Assembly: GCA_963713445.1 (NCBI GenBank)
Contig: CAVQMB010000002.1
Coordinates: forward strand, 245,203 to 309,202
Reading direction: 5' to 3'
From: CAVQMB01 sp963713445
GTDB lineage: Bacteria > Pseudomonadota > Gammaproteobacteria > Competibacterales > Competibacteraceae
Length of the DNA stretch: 64,000 bases
Below, piece after piece: positions 1-8,906 of this stretch (within the stretch, counting starts at the first letter, position 1; each line of letters opens with the position of its first letter). The notes under the pieces were generated by a model. It was not told where the DNA came from, searched no databases, and saw only the letters and a list, made by a program, of their open reading frames with translations. The translations under genes were made by a program, and so were the position numbers.

Positions 1-325
1 GCATAGCGACCGACGAGTAGCCAACGCTGACGCTGGTACCAGCGGTGGTGTTGGTCTGGTTCAGCTCGCCAGTGACGTGGTTGGGAGCGCCAGCGTGGGT
101 CCTCGGCCAGAAACTACTGACCGGGTTACCACTGGCATCCCTGTGGTAGGCATACGCAGTCTCTGCCGCAGTTGGCACACCCCCAGTCAGCAACCTCACG
201 CCACAGGCCGCGCTACGCCCACTGACTGTACTCCCAGTGGTCGTACTCTGCCCAGTTGCCAGTTTCCCAGGCTCGCGCTCGGTCAGCATCCTCAGGCCCC
301 CACCCCCAGTTCTCAATGCCGCCAT
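1..325 (-). CDS. Unrecognised protein, partial (runs off the left edge)
   Basis: An open frame on the minus strand starts at an ATG at 325 and stays open to position 1, giving about 108 residues. The N-terminus begins MAALRTGGG and is followed by the acidic/aromatic stretch EDADRARAWETGNWAEYD. The rest is rich in Thr, Ser, Gly and Ala, with segments such as AYAYHRDASGNPV and TNTTAGTSVSVGYSS. There is no clear Shine-Dalgarno sequence and no family was recognised. The Thr/Ser/Gly composition suggests a surface or phage structural protein, but that is only an impression. Codon third positions are less GC-rich than in neighbouring core genes. A plus-strand frame covers much of the same DNA, so the coding strand is not certain. 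Confidence 0.35.
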   Translation of the reverse strand, partial: MAALRTGGGGLRMLTEREPGKLATGQSTTTGSTVSGRSAACGVRLLTGGVPTAAETAYAYHRDASGNPVSSFWPRTHAGAPNHVTGELNQTNTTAGTSVSVGYSSVAM

Positions 326-650
326 AGTGAGTCACAGGCATGACGCATGTGTACCGAGAGGCAGCTTCACGCTACCGAGGGGCGATAGCACTGTCCAGTA
401 CACAGCTTCGACAGGATGCATTACATTAATGTCGCATGTCAGGAACCAAGAATATGCGTGTAAGGCAGCGTAAGTCATTCAGAGGGTAGCGCAACCCAAT
501 GAATATTCTGTAGATATTCTATGGCCACACAGGTTGGATGGATGTACATCGAGATGCAGAGATTCTGTAACCGGCACTGATCACGTAGAGGTGACTTCTG
601 TGCAGCAGTGCTATCCTTGTAGATAACTCTCACTCCTGAGGATTGGCGGC
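326..650. other. Intergenic stretch
   Basis: About 325 bases lie between the left-edge frame and the VOC gene. The right half is more AT-rich and contains two copies of GATATTC/ATATTCT-type words near 500-525. No RNA gene, convincing hairpin with a T-tract or conserved frame was seen. The promoter for the downstream VOC gene probably lies here but is not obvious. Confidence 0.4.
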
Positions 651-1154
651 ATGATCAAAGGGTTGCATCATAGCGCATACCGTTGTCGCGATTCTGAACA
701 GACACGGGCCTTCTACGAGGATTTTCTTGGCCTGCGGTTGGCGGGTACTCTGGAAATCAACGAAACCAAGTCCGGCCGTGCGACGCACACACTGCATACT
801 TTCTACGAAATGGGAGACGGATCCTATCTGGCCTTTTTTGAAGCGCCCGATATGCCATTCGAATTCAAGTCCCAGCACGATTATGATTTGCATATCGCGC
901 TGGAGGTGAGCGAATCCACTCTGAAGGCCATGCTGGAAAAGGGCAAGGCAAACGGCATTGAAACCCGCGGTATCAGTGATCACCATTTCATCCATTCCAT
1001 CTATTTCCGTGACCCTAATGGTTACGTGGTTGAATTGACCGCCCGAACAGATCTCCATGCGACGGCGATGAATCCCGCCACTAACGGTGCCCGGGCGCGC
1101 CTTGATCGCTGGCAACTTGCCAAGCACAGCCCGATGACTTCGCCGCAGCCGTAG
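651..1154 (+). CDS. VOC-family (glyoxalase/dioxygenase fold) protein
   Basis: The 167-residue product has the paired beta-alpha-beta-beta-beta layout of the vicinal oxygen chelate superfamily. It opens with MIKGLHHSAYRCRD, has FFEAP in the first half, DLHIALEV at the start of the second, and ends the fold with FRDPNGYVVELT. His7, Glu64, His81 and Glu129 are at positions usual for metal ligands in this fold. A GAGGA Shine-Dalgarno element sits upstream of the ATG. The superfamily includes glyoxalases, extradiol dioxygenases and resistance proteins, and the substrate cannot be read from the sequence. The last 30 residues are low in similarity and probably a tail. The next gene follows in the same direction after 70 bases. 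Confidence 0.8.
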   Translation: MIKGLHHSAYRCRDSEQTRAFYEDFLGLRLAGTLEINETKSGRATHTLHTFYEMGDGSYLAFFEAPDMPFEFKSQHDYDLHIALEVSESTLKAMLEKGKANGIETRGISDHHFIHSIYFRDPNGYVVELTARTDLHATAMNPATNGARARLDRWQLAKHSPMTSPQP

Positions 1155-1224
1155 TTGCGCTGGCTGTGGAATTCACTGGCGGAGCACACTGTCCTGACAG
1201 TGCAGAAGCCCCGGAGGTTGCTGC

Positions 1225-1812
1225 ATGGTGAAACGCGTTCTGATTATCCAGGGTCATCCTGATGCTGCGGGTGGTCATTTTGACCATGCTCTGGCAGACG
1301 CCTACGGTCAAGGCGCCACCGCGGCCGGCCATGAGGTTCGCGTTATTGAGGTTGCCCGGCTGGAATTCCCGCTGCTGCGCAGCAAGCAGGAGTTTGACAG
1401 TGGCGAGCTGCCAGCGGCAATTCGCGAAGCTCAGGGCCATATTGCCTGGGCGGAACATATCGTGATCGTCTATCCCTTGTGGTTAGGTACCATGCCGGCG
1501 CTGTTGAAGGGATTTCTGGAACAGGTATTGCGGCCGGGATTTGCCTTTGAACTGCCGAGTAGTGGCAAAGCCTGGCGGTCTCGACTGGCCGGTAAGACGG
1601 CTCGAGTGGTGATCACCATGGGTATGCCGGCTTTCTTCTACCGCTGGTATTTCGGGGCCCACAGCCTCAGGAGCCTGGAGCGCAATGTGCTCAAATTCTG
1701 TGGTATCCGGCCAGTGCAGGAAACCCTTGTCGGGGTGGTGGAAAGTATCAGCGACGCCCGTCGCGCCAAGTGGCTGGCTCGGCTCAACGCGCTGGGTCGT
1801 AGCGGTGACTAG
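1225..1812 (+). CDS. NAD(P)H-dependent oxidoreductase, flavodoxin-2 fold
   Basis: This 195-residue protein resembles the NQO1/MdaB/YabF type of FMN/FAD-dependent quinone reductases. The N-terminal strand VLIIQGHPD (residues 5-13) carries the GHPD phosphate-binding motif. YPLWLGTMPALLKGFLEQVL (about 83-102) matches the conserved flavin-contacting loop and helix. A CGGAGG element precedes the ATG at a good distance. The enzyme would be cytosolic and carry out two-electron reduction of quinones or similar acceptors. The actual substrate is unknown. It may be co-transcribed with the VOC gene upstream, as the gap is short and the strand the same. Confidence 0.8.
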   Translation: MVKRVLIIQGHPDAAGGHFDHALADAYGQGATAAGHEVRVIEVARLEFPLLRSKQEFDSGELPAAIREAQGHIAWAEHIVIVYPLWLGTMPALLKGFLEQVLRPGFAFELPSSGKAWRSRLAGKTARVVITMGMPAFFYRWYFGAHSLRSLERNVLKFCGIRPVQETLVGVVESISDARRAKWLARLNALGRSGD

Positions 1813-1888
1813 GCGCGCATTGGGCAGTCTGAGCGTCGGTCACAACCTGGCTTTATTTGGACTGTGATAAGCGATGGCTAATGCGGGT

Positions 1889-2908
1889 TTACCGAATCAG
1901 CGGTGGCTGACCGGCGAGGCCCAGTGCCAAGTGTAATAATCCATCCCATGGCCGGCCGGGGGTGAGTCCCTTGATGAGTCGGTCGAGCTCGCTACATTCC
2001 GTGAGCAACTGTCGGCAGTCGGCAGCGGGCAGGCGCAGCAGAGCCTGTTGCAGTAACGGTTTGCGCTTGTCCCACACCCGTAGCTGCGCCAGTGCGGCAG
2101 TAGCGCTCAGCCCCTGGCCCAGCCGGACATGCAACTGCGTCAGCAACTGAACTTCGCGGGTCAGTGCCCAGGCCAGCAAAGCCGGTTCAGTATCCTCCAG
2201 ACGCAGATGGTCGGCAATGTGCACCACTCGGGCAACCTGACCGGCCAAAGCGGCATCGGTCAGGTCGAATACGCTAAACCGGGCACTGTCGCTGATAGTG
2301 GCACGCAGCTGGTCGGTGGTGATGGGGCCGCCACCATACAACAATGCCAGCTTGTCGATTTCTTGCGCGGCCGCCAGCAGGTTGCCCTCGGTTTGGTTGG
2401 CCAGCAATGCAACAACCCCGGGACCGGGTAACAAGTTCTGGCTGCGCATTCGCTGTTCGAGCCATACCCTCAACCGGCGTCCCTCCAACGGCCATACCTG
2501 GATGGCTATGCCGGCCCGTTCCAGAGCGCTGAACCAGCGGCTTTTTTGAGCATTGCCGTCGAGCTTGCCGGATATCACCAGTAATGCGATGTCGGCGGGT
2601 GGATTGGCCGCATACGTAGTCAGTGCACGGCTGCCGTCGGTCCCGGGTTTGACATCTTCCAGGCGCAGCTCCAGCAACCTCCGACTGGTGAACAGTGAGC
2701 TGTTGGCGGCGCTGGCTGCCAGTTGCTGCCAGTCGAACCCGGGCTCGACCGTGAGGATCTGGCGCTCGCCGTAGCCGGCGTTGTGGGCGGCCAAACGCAC
2801 CGCGTCGGCGGCCTCCATTGCCTGCAGTGGCTCGTCACCGTGAATCAGATAGATCGGAGCTAGCCTGCGCTTGAGGTCAGCGCCGAGCTGATCCGCACGC
2901 AGCTTCAC
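1889..2908 (-). CDS. holA: DNA polymerase III subunit delta
   Basis: The 339-residue protein opens with KLRADQLGADLKRRLAPIYLIHGDEPL, the typical start of HolA, and has the length of the family. Delta is the clamp-opening subunit of the DnaX clamp loader and contacts the beta clamp. The gene overlaps lptE by 4 bases (ATGA), which points to translational coupling. The order leuS-lptE-holA is conserved across gammaproteobacteria and supports the call. In many relatives nadD follows holA, but here the next gene downstream is on the opposite strand. Confidence 0.95.
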   Translation of the reverse strand: MKLRADQLGADLKRRLAPIYLIHGDEPLQAMEAADAVRLAAHNAGYGERQILTVEPGFDWQQLAASAANSSLFTSRRLLELRLEDVKPGTDGSRALTTYAANPPADIALLVISGKLDGNAQKSRWFSALERAGIAIQVWPLEGRRLRVWLEQRMRSQNLLPGPGVVALLANQTEGNLLAAAQEIDKLALLYGGGPITTDQLRATISDSARFSVFDLTDAALAGQVARVVHIADHLRLEDTEPALLAWALTREVQLLTQLHVRLGQGLSATAALAQLRVWDKRKPLLQQALLRLPAADCRQLLTECSELDRLIKGLTPGRPWDGLLHLALGLAGQPPLIR

Positions 2909-3420
2909 GAGGGTTTTCGGGAGTGCCGGGACAGGGCCTGAATCCGTCGGACTATTGAATACGCCGCGTCATTGATCATTTCCCGCAGGGTCATTTGTTC
3001 TCCCTCGAAGCGACCCAGTACCTGGGTTTCCGGGTAGACGATGTTGCGGCTGATGCGGATTTTGTCTGACGGCACGATAATACTGCCATCCGGTAGGTTG
3101 ACCCGATAGGTAACCTCGTAGATCAGTTCGGTCTCGCGCACATTACCGCTCTGGTCGGTAGCGAGCGTTCGGCGGCGGCTGCCGTCGCCGATAATGTCGA
3201 GTGTGGCCCTGGCGGCTTTGGGGTTGGTCGCGATCTTGACCCCGTTGGCCCGCAGTATTCGGGCGAGTACAGGCACCAGCGGGCTGGGCTGGGTGCCCGG
3301 CGCCTGGGGGTAGGCGATGTAAGTCACCGCCATCGCTGGCGGTAGTTGGGCCCGCCCGCGCAGGTGGAAACCGCAGCCGCCCAGCGTTACCACGAGAATG
3401 ACGAGCAACAGGGTGCGCAT
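2905..3420 (-). CDS. lptE: LPS-assembly lipoprotein LptE
   Basis: The 171-residue product is an outer-membrane lipoprotein that plugs the LptD barrel and assists LPS insertion. A short hydrophobic signal ends in the lipobox LGGC with the lipidated Cys at residue 16, followed by GFHLRG, a hallmark of LptE (formerly RlpB). The start codon shares one base with the leuS stop (TGATG), and the 3' end overlaps holA, so the three genes are one transcriptional unit. Length and motif order fit the family well. Confidence 0.93.
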   Translation of the reverse strand: MRTLLLVILVVTLGGCGFHLRGRAQLPPAMAVTYIAYPQAPGTQPSPLVPVLARILRANGVKIATNPKAARATLDIIGDGSRRRTLATDQSGNVRETELIYEVTYRVNLPDGSIIVPSDKIRISRNIVYPETQVLGRFEGEQMTLREMINDAAYSIVRRIQALSRHSRKPS

Positions 3421-6024
3421 CAGCAGACGATATTGACCAGCTTACCGGGGACCACGACCACCTTGCGCACGGCTTTACCTTCCATGAAGCGTTGGGCGTT
3501 GGCCGCCCCCAGGGCAGCTTGTTCGATGCGGTTGCGATCGGCGGTGGCCGGCACGTCGATGCGGGCCCGTACCTTGCCGTTGACCTGCACCACCAGTGTC
3601 AACTGGTCTTGCTCCAGCGCCGACTCATCGTAGGCTGGCCAAGGTGCGTGCAGGATGTCGGCACCGAATCGAAGCTCCTGCCACAGACTGTGGGTGACAT
3701 GCGGCACGATCGGAGACAGCAGCCGTAGCAGCACGCTGAAACCCTCGCGTCGCAGAATTGCCGTTTCCGGACGAGCGTCACCGGGCAGCCTGGTCAGTGC
3801 GTTCATTATTGTCATGCCGGCCGAAACCACGGTGTTGAACTTCTCGCGTGCGAAGTCTGCCAATCCCTGTTTGAGGGCCGTGTGGATTTCGCGGCGCAAG
3901 TTCTTGAGTTCAGCGGGCGCCTGACGCCAGTCGATCCCATCGGTGGCGGTTCGCATCGAGTCGGCGTGCTGGCCGGCATAACTCCAGAGCCGCTTGAGAA
4001 ACCGGAAGCAGCCTTCAACCGCCGCGTCGTTCCATTCCAGGGTCTGCTCCGGCGGGGCTGTGAACATGGTGTAGAGTCGTACTGTGTCGGCTCCGAAGCG
4101 CTCGATCAGGTCCTGCGGATCGACTCCGTTGCTTTTCGACTTGGACATCTTCTCGATGTTGCCGACCGTCACTGGTTGGCCGTCGGAATGCAATGTGGCG
4201 CCGATGATCTTGCCCTTGTCGTCGCGCTGGACGTCGATCTCTGAGGGCGCGAAATAGACCTTCTTGCCATTGCTCTCGCGATAATAGGTTTCCGCGACCA
4301 CCATACCCTGAGTGAGCAGCCGGCGGAACGGTTCTGGGCAATGGACCAGACCTTGCTCACGCATCGCTTTGTGGTAAAAGCGTGCATACAGTAAATGCAG
4401 GATGGCATGTTCGATGCCACCGATGTACAGATCGACCGGCAGCCAATAGTTGGCCCGCTCGTCGATCATGGCCTGGTCGTTGTCCGGGCAGCAGAAGCGG
4501 GCGTAGTACCAGGACGACTCCATGAAAGTGTCGAAGGTATCGGTTTCCCGCCGGGCCGGTGTGCCCGTGATCGGATTTGTGGTCTGGTAGAAGGAGGCGA
4601 GTTGCTTGAGTGGTGAGCCGCCGCTTTCGGTGAGATCAATGTCTTCCGGCAGGGTCACTGGGAGATCGTCGTCAGGGGCTGGCAACGGGCTACCGTCGGC
4701 ATCGTAGATGATGGGCACCGGGGCGCCCCAGTAGCGCTGGCGCGATACCAGCCAGTCGCGCAGCCGGTAGTTGACCCGGCGTCGGCCTTTGCCGGCGGCA
4801 GCCAGGTCGTCAGCGATGGCGTCAAAGGCTGCCTGGAAGCCGAGACCGTCGTATTTGCCCGAATTAACCAGACGAATGTTCTGTTTGCTGACGAACGCTT
4901 CGCGGGCAAGATCGCAGGGCTGGGCGTCACTGGGCTCGGTGACCTGGATGATTGGCAGGTGGTACTTGCGGGCGAACTCCCAGTCGCGTTGATCATGTCC
5001 TGGCACCGCCATTACGGCGCCGGTGCCGTAGCCCATCAGCACGAAGTTGGCCACCCACACCGGTAGTCGTTCGCCGGTCAGCGGATTCAGGGCATCGATG
5101 CCGAGAGCCATGCCCCGCTTTTCCATCGCCTCGACGACCGCCTCGGACACCGTGCTGTGACGGCATTCATCGAGAAAGGCCGCCAGCTCCGGATGGTCGA
5201 CTGCGGCTTGCTGGGCCAGTGGATGTTCGGCGGCCACAGCCATGTAGCTAACCCCGAACAAGGTGTCGGGTCGGGTCGTGTAGACGTGCAGACTCTGACT
5301 GCTGTCAGCGATGGCGAACTCAATCTCTACGCCTTCGGAGCGGCCAATCCAGTTGCGCTGCATGGTCTTGACCGATTCCGGCCAGTCCAGATTGTCGAGC
5401 TCGGTCAGGAGTTCATCGGCGTATTCGGTGATCCGCAGGAACCACTGCGGGATCTCGCGCCGTTCGACCACTGCGCCGGAACGCCAGCCGCGGCCGTCAA
5501 TGACCTGCTCGTTGGCCAGTACTGTCTGGTCGACTGGATCCCAGTTGACCGTCGCGCTGGCCTTGTAGGCCAAGCCTTGCCGGAACATGCGGGTGAACAG
5601 CCACTGTTCCCAGCGGTAATAATCCGGCTTGCAGGTGGCCAGTTCGCGGTCCCAGTCGTAGCCGAAGCCGAGCCGCTTGAGCTGGCCCTTCATGTAGTCG
5701 ATGTTGGCATAGGTCCACTTGGCCGGCGGCCACCCGGTTCTGGATGGCGGCATTCTCTGCCGGCAGCCCGAAGGCGTCCCAGCCCATCGGCGCCAGCACA
5801 TTTTTGCCCAGCATGCGCTGGTAGCGGGCGATGACGTCGCCGATGGTGTAGTTGCGCACGTGGCCCATGTGCAGCTTGCCCGAGGGGTAGGGAAACATGC
5901 ACAGGCAGTAGAACTTCTCTTTCTGCGGGTCCTCTATGGCTTTGAAACTCTGGTTTTGCTCCCAGTACTGTTGCGCCGCAGATTCGATGGCGTGCGGTCG
6001 ATACTCGTCGCTCACGGTTGTCAA
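3420..6024 (-). CDS. leuS: Leucyl-tRNA synthetase, with a 1-nt frameshift in this sequence
   Basis: The enzyme charges tRNA-Leu and has an editing domain. The N-terminal part (from the ATG at 6024) has the HIGH signature as FPYPSGKLHMGHVRNY. The remainder (in another frame) begins near WTYANIDYMKGQLKRLGFGYDW and holds the KMSKS signature as EKMSKSKSNGVDP. The two frames join within 5721-5735. Removing one C from the run there gives a continuous reading of QNRVAPAKWTY, matching the spacing in E. coli LeuRS, about 868 residues in total. No second leuS is visible, and an essential gene would not tolerate this lesion, so a base-call or assembly error is likely. It is upstream of and coupled to lptE. 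Confidence 0.93.
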
Positions 6025-6157
6025 TCCAGGTATAGGTCTTAAAGGGCAGTCGTGTAAGTCTACCAGAGCGTGACACCGGGTACTTGCCGACGCTTGCGCC
6101 GGGGCGCTAAACGATCGACACTCAGCTGATGATTACTCACTGGTGGAGGAACCGGCA

Positions 6158-6712
6158 ATGACTGATAACGCCGATGGTGACCGGCTGGAGCGGGCTTACA
6201 ACCGCATGACCGAGCGGGTCAAACATTACATGGACGAGTTCACCGAGGCGGAATACCAAGCCGTTTCGCAACTGCGCAAGAGCATTCAGTGGGCCGCGGA
6301 GCAAGCAGTTGAACTCGGTGAGCTGACCCACGATGAGGCTCAGCTCATCGGCAGCTATTTGCGTCGCGACCTGGAGGATGCCGGTCATTATCTGGCGACT
6401 ACCGGTCACGAGCTCAACGATTGGCTCAAATTCGACATCGGATATACTGAGACCCAGATGCTGGACTGGTTCCGCTCGGTGGCCGATCAGACCCGCCTGG
6501 ACATGTTGAAATTCAACGCCGAACTGGAGCGTGCCAGCCACTATTACACGGGCGAGATCACAGGTCCTGGCACCCTGCAATGTGACAACTGCGGCAAACA
6601 ACTCAGCTTCACCAGCGCCGAGCGCGTTCCGTCCTGCCCCGAATGCCATGGCACCCAGTTCAGCCGGGTAACGGTCGACGCTGAGCAGCCGCCGGACGAC
6701 GCCGCCGGCTGA
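6158..6712 (+). CDS. Zinc-ribbon protein, YbeL/DUF1451 family
   Basis: About 184 residues. The N-terminal two thirds are helical and acidic (MTERVKHYMDEFTEAEYQAV), and the C-terminus has a rubredoxin-like ribbon, CDNCGKQ followed by CPECHGTQF. E. coli ybeL is also adjacent to leuS, so the neighbourhood supports the call. I chose the ATG at 6158 because GGAGGA at 6145-6150 lies the right distance upstream. A GTG at 6143 is in frame but overlaps that ribosome-binding site. The biochemical role of the family is not established. It is transcribed divergently from leuS. Confidence 0.85.
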   Translation: MTDNADGDRLERAYNRMTERVKHYMDEFTEAEYQAVSQLRKSIQWAAEQAVELGELTHDEAQLIGSYLRRDLEDAGHYLATTGHELNDWLKFDIGYTETQMLDWFRSVADQTRLDMLKFNAELERASHYYTGEITGPGTLQCDNCGKQLSFTSAERVPSCPECHGTQFSRVTVDAEQPPDDAAG

Positions 6713-6728
6713 CGGTTATACCGCTGCG

Positions 6729-7400
6729 TCAGGCTGTTTCCTGTTGCGGGCGCCGGCGCATTTCCGGCGGCAGCTGGTGGGGTAGCTGAATCGTCCAGTA
6801 GCTGTCCATGCATAAGGCGATGCGGGCGTGATCCGTTGTCGGACAACGCGTGGGCCGGTGCTTCAGGTACGACGGGAAGATGATCATGTGGCCGGGTTTT
6901 GGTTCCAGTTCGATGGACTGTGGCTGGAATATCGAATCGGCCATCGGACTCATGAACTGCAGATTGCCTTCGCCTTGGCTGGTGGCGATGCTGACATAGT
7001 AGCAGCCGCTTAGCGTGGCAGGCAGATGGGTGTGCCAGGGCGGATCATTGTCCCATGCCTCGCGGGTTTGAATATTGGCCCAGCCCACCGTTAGGGTATT
7101 GACCCACACATGATTTTTGCCGTCGCTGCTGTCGATCCGGGTATGGCGGTAGAGGATTTGCTCGCACGCTTCCGCGAATCCCTTGCCGAGAATCTCAACA
7201 AAGTAGGATTGCGGATAGTGCGTCGGGAAGAACAGTGTGGTCGGCGTCTGATAACCGTAGCCATGTTGATGGGGTTGAATTTCGCCGGAGTCGATCTTAC
7301 TGGTGAAAAGCTTGGTGATCTCACCGTGGTAGCGCTGCATTCGCGGCAACGGCACCTGAAAGATTGGGGTGGGGAAGACGTTGAATATTTCGGAAGACAT
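6729..7400 (-). CDS. Putative 2OG-Fe(II) oxygenase (TIGR02466-type)
   Basis: The 223-residue protein starts EIFNVFPTPIFQVPLP, a start shared by a family of uncharacterised 2-oxoglutarate-dependent dioxygenases. The core double-stranded beta-helix is marked by PPWHTHLPATLSGCYYV (His123 and His125) and by FPSYLKHRPTR (His181 and a following Arg suited to bind 2-oxoglutarate). These residues fit the iron facial triad and co-substrate site. The substrate is unknown. Members often occur near phage, tailoring or outer-membrane genes, but here the neighbours are housekeeping. It converges with the YbeL-like gene with a 16-base gap. Confidence 0.78.
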   Translation of the reverse strand: MSSEIFNVFPTPIFQVPLPRMQRYHGEITKLFTSKIDSGEIQPHQHGYGYQTPTTLFFPTHYPQSYFVEILGKGFAEACEQILYRHTRIDSSDGKNHVWVNTLTVGWANIQTREAWDNDPPWHTHLPATLSGCYYVSIATSQGEGNLQFMSPMADSIFQPQSIELEPKPGHMIIFPSYLKHRPTRCPTTDHARIALCMDSYWTIQLPHQLPPEMRRRPQQETA

Positions 7401-7540
7401 GGTTCACCCGGCTGATCCAAACCTGCGCAGCAGGCATGCTATCGATGGTTCGTGAATTTATTGTGATCTGTCGTATTAACCAGATCGACTATAGCGATAG
7501 CTTGGAGTTCCGAGATTGTCCCGTCAGGCGGGATGGCGCA

Positions 7541-8311
7541 TCAGTAGTGCTGTACCTGGTGCACGGATTCGTTTGACAGGATGGCCCCCAGTGCCGTGCC
7601 CAGTAGATCGGCCCAGTGGCTTTGGCCCGCAGGTTCAGCGATCAGGTCTTGGCGGATCTCGATGGCCACGTGTGGCAGGCCGGTGGCGCTGGCATGGTGA
7701 TCCAGGGTAAAGCCGGTTTCTCGGCCTGAGTAGGGTTTGTTATCACCGACGCAGAGTGCCGGCTGGCATTGACCGAACCAGTGCATGAGGGGCCGGACCA
7801 GGCGCGGGTCACGGTCCCACAGAAAACCAATCTGCCAGGGTCGGTGCATTCCGCTGAACACAGGCGTGAAGCTGTGGATCGCGACCAGTGCTGGAGCAGG
7901 CCCGCGCTGCCGGAACTGGGCCAGCAATCCGGCCAGTAGATGATGGTAGGGCCAGAAATAGTTCTCTTCACGACGTTTGGATTCGCAACCCCCGAGCTGC
8001 TGATTTCCGGGGATCTGAATACCGTCGCTGACGGCTGGAATCGAGCTGGGCTCGCCAGGGCGGCGGTTGAGGTCGACCAGCAGCCGCGAGTAGGGCGCTA
8101 GCAGGGCCGGACAAGCGAACCGTGCAGCAAGCAGGCGGGTGACGGCGGCTGCACCGATATCCCAGGCTGTATGGCTGGTGGTGAGTAACTCGCGGGTTAG
8201 TCCGAGATTGGCATAAGTCGGTGGGATGTGATTGCTCGCATGGTCACAGACTAGCAGCATGGGGCTGCGGCCAGTCGGGTTGATGATCTCGCAGGCCTTA
8301 TGCTCAGTCAT
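7541..8311 (-). CDS. N-formylglutamate amidohydrolase-family protein
   Basis: With the ATG at 8311 the protein has 256 residues. It has the family signature LLVCDHASNHIP (Asp23, His24, His28), LLVDLNRRP and IHSFTPVF, typical of the HutG/FGase fold. The family includes N-formylglutamate deformylases of histidine catabolism, but no hut genes are nearby, so the substrate may differ. A longer frame begins at 8401, but it overlaps queF by 86 bases. The start at 8311 lies 4 bases after the queF stop, which suits an operon with queF. Confidence 0.82.
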   Translation of the reverse strand: MTEHKACEIINPTGRSPMLLVCDHASNHIPPTYANLGLTRELLTTSHTAWDIGAAAVTRLLAARFACPALLAPYSRLLVDLNRRPGEPSSIPAVSDGIQIPGNQQLGGCESKRREENYFWPYHHLLAGLLAQFRQRGPAPALVAIHSFTPVFSGMHRPWQIGFLWDRDPRLVRPLMHWFGQCQPALCVGDNKPYSGRETGFTLDHHASATGLPHVAIEIRQDLIAEPAGQSHWADLLGTALGAILSNESVHQVQHY

Positions 8312-8315
8312 GCGT

Positions 8316-8795
8316 TCAACCGCGGCCACGATAAGGCGCCACGCCTTGCTCGGGTATCCATACTCCAGCTGGTGGTTCGCTGCTCTGGAAGAAGATGTCA
8401 ATCGGCATGCCGCCGCGCGGATACCAGTAACCGCCGATGCGCAGCCACTGTGGCGTCAGTACCTCGAGCAGACGCTTGCCGATGGCGACCGTGCACTGTT
8501 CGTGGAAGCCGCGGTGATTGCGGAATGCCGCCAGGTAAAGCTTGAGTGACTTGCTTTCCACCAGACGGTGGGCAGGGATGTAGTCCAGCACCAGATGAGC
8601 GAAGTCGGGCTGTCCTGTAACCGGACACAGCGAGGTGAATTCCGGACACGTGAAACGCACCAGATAACGGCAATCAGGATGTGGATTGGGAACCGTCTCC
8701 AGCGCTGCCTCCTCCGGCGAGGAGGGCAGTGTACTAAACTGACCCAGCTGGCTCAGACGGCTGTAATCAACAGGTTCGTTCATCACATAACTCAT
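8316..8795 (-). CDS. queF: NADPH-dependent 7-cyano-7-deazaguanine reductase
   Basis: QueF reduces preQ0 to preQ1 in queuosine synthesis. The 159-residue protein is the short, unimodular type. It contains the nitrile-attacking cysteine in FTSLCPVTGQPDFA (Cys57, with Asp64), and the QueF motif ESKSLKLYLAAFRNHRGFHE (from Glu80), which binds NADPH and substrate. The C-terminus has RGGMPIDIFFQ. Gene order with the downstream amidohydrolase-like gene suggests co-transcription. No other queuosine gene is in the window. Confidence 0.93.
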   Translation of the reverse strand: MSYVMNEPVDYSRLSQLGQFSTLPSSPEEAALETVPNPHPDCRYLVRFTCPEFTSLCPVTGQPDFAHLVLDYIPAHRLVESKSLKLYLAAFRNHRGFHEQCTVAIGKRLLEVLTPQWLRIGGYWYPRGGMPIDIFFQSSEPPAGVWIPEQGVAPYRGRG

Positions 8796-8906
8796 CGGTA
8801 AATCAATTTCCTATGATAGCGAGCCAGGCGGGGTTGTGCAGCTGTACCGGTCACCGGTGTAATGGTCAGGCTTTAAATCTGTGCGACGAGTGCAGCCGGG
8901 CAACTG

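Noticed and set aside
5715..5740. Programmed frameshift in leuS
   Set aside because: There is no known precedent, no slippery heptamer with a downstream structure was evident, and similar indels occur elsewhere in the window.
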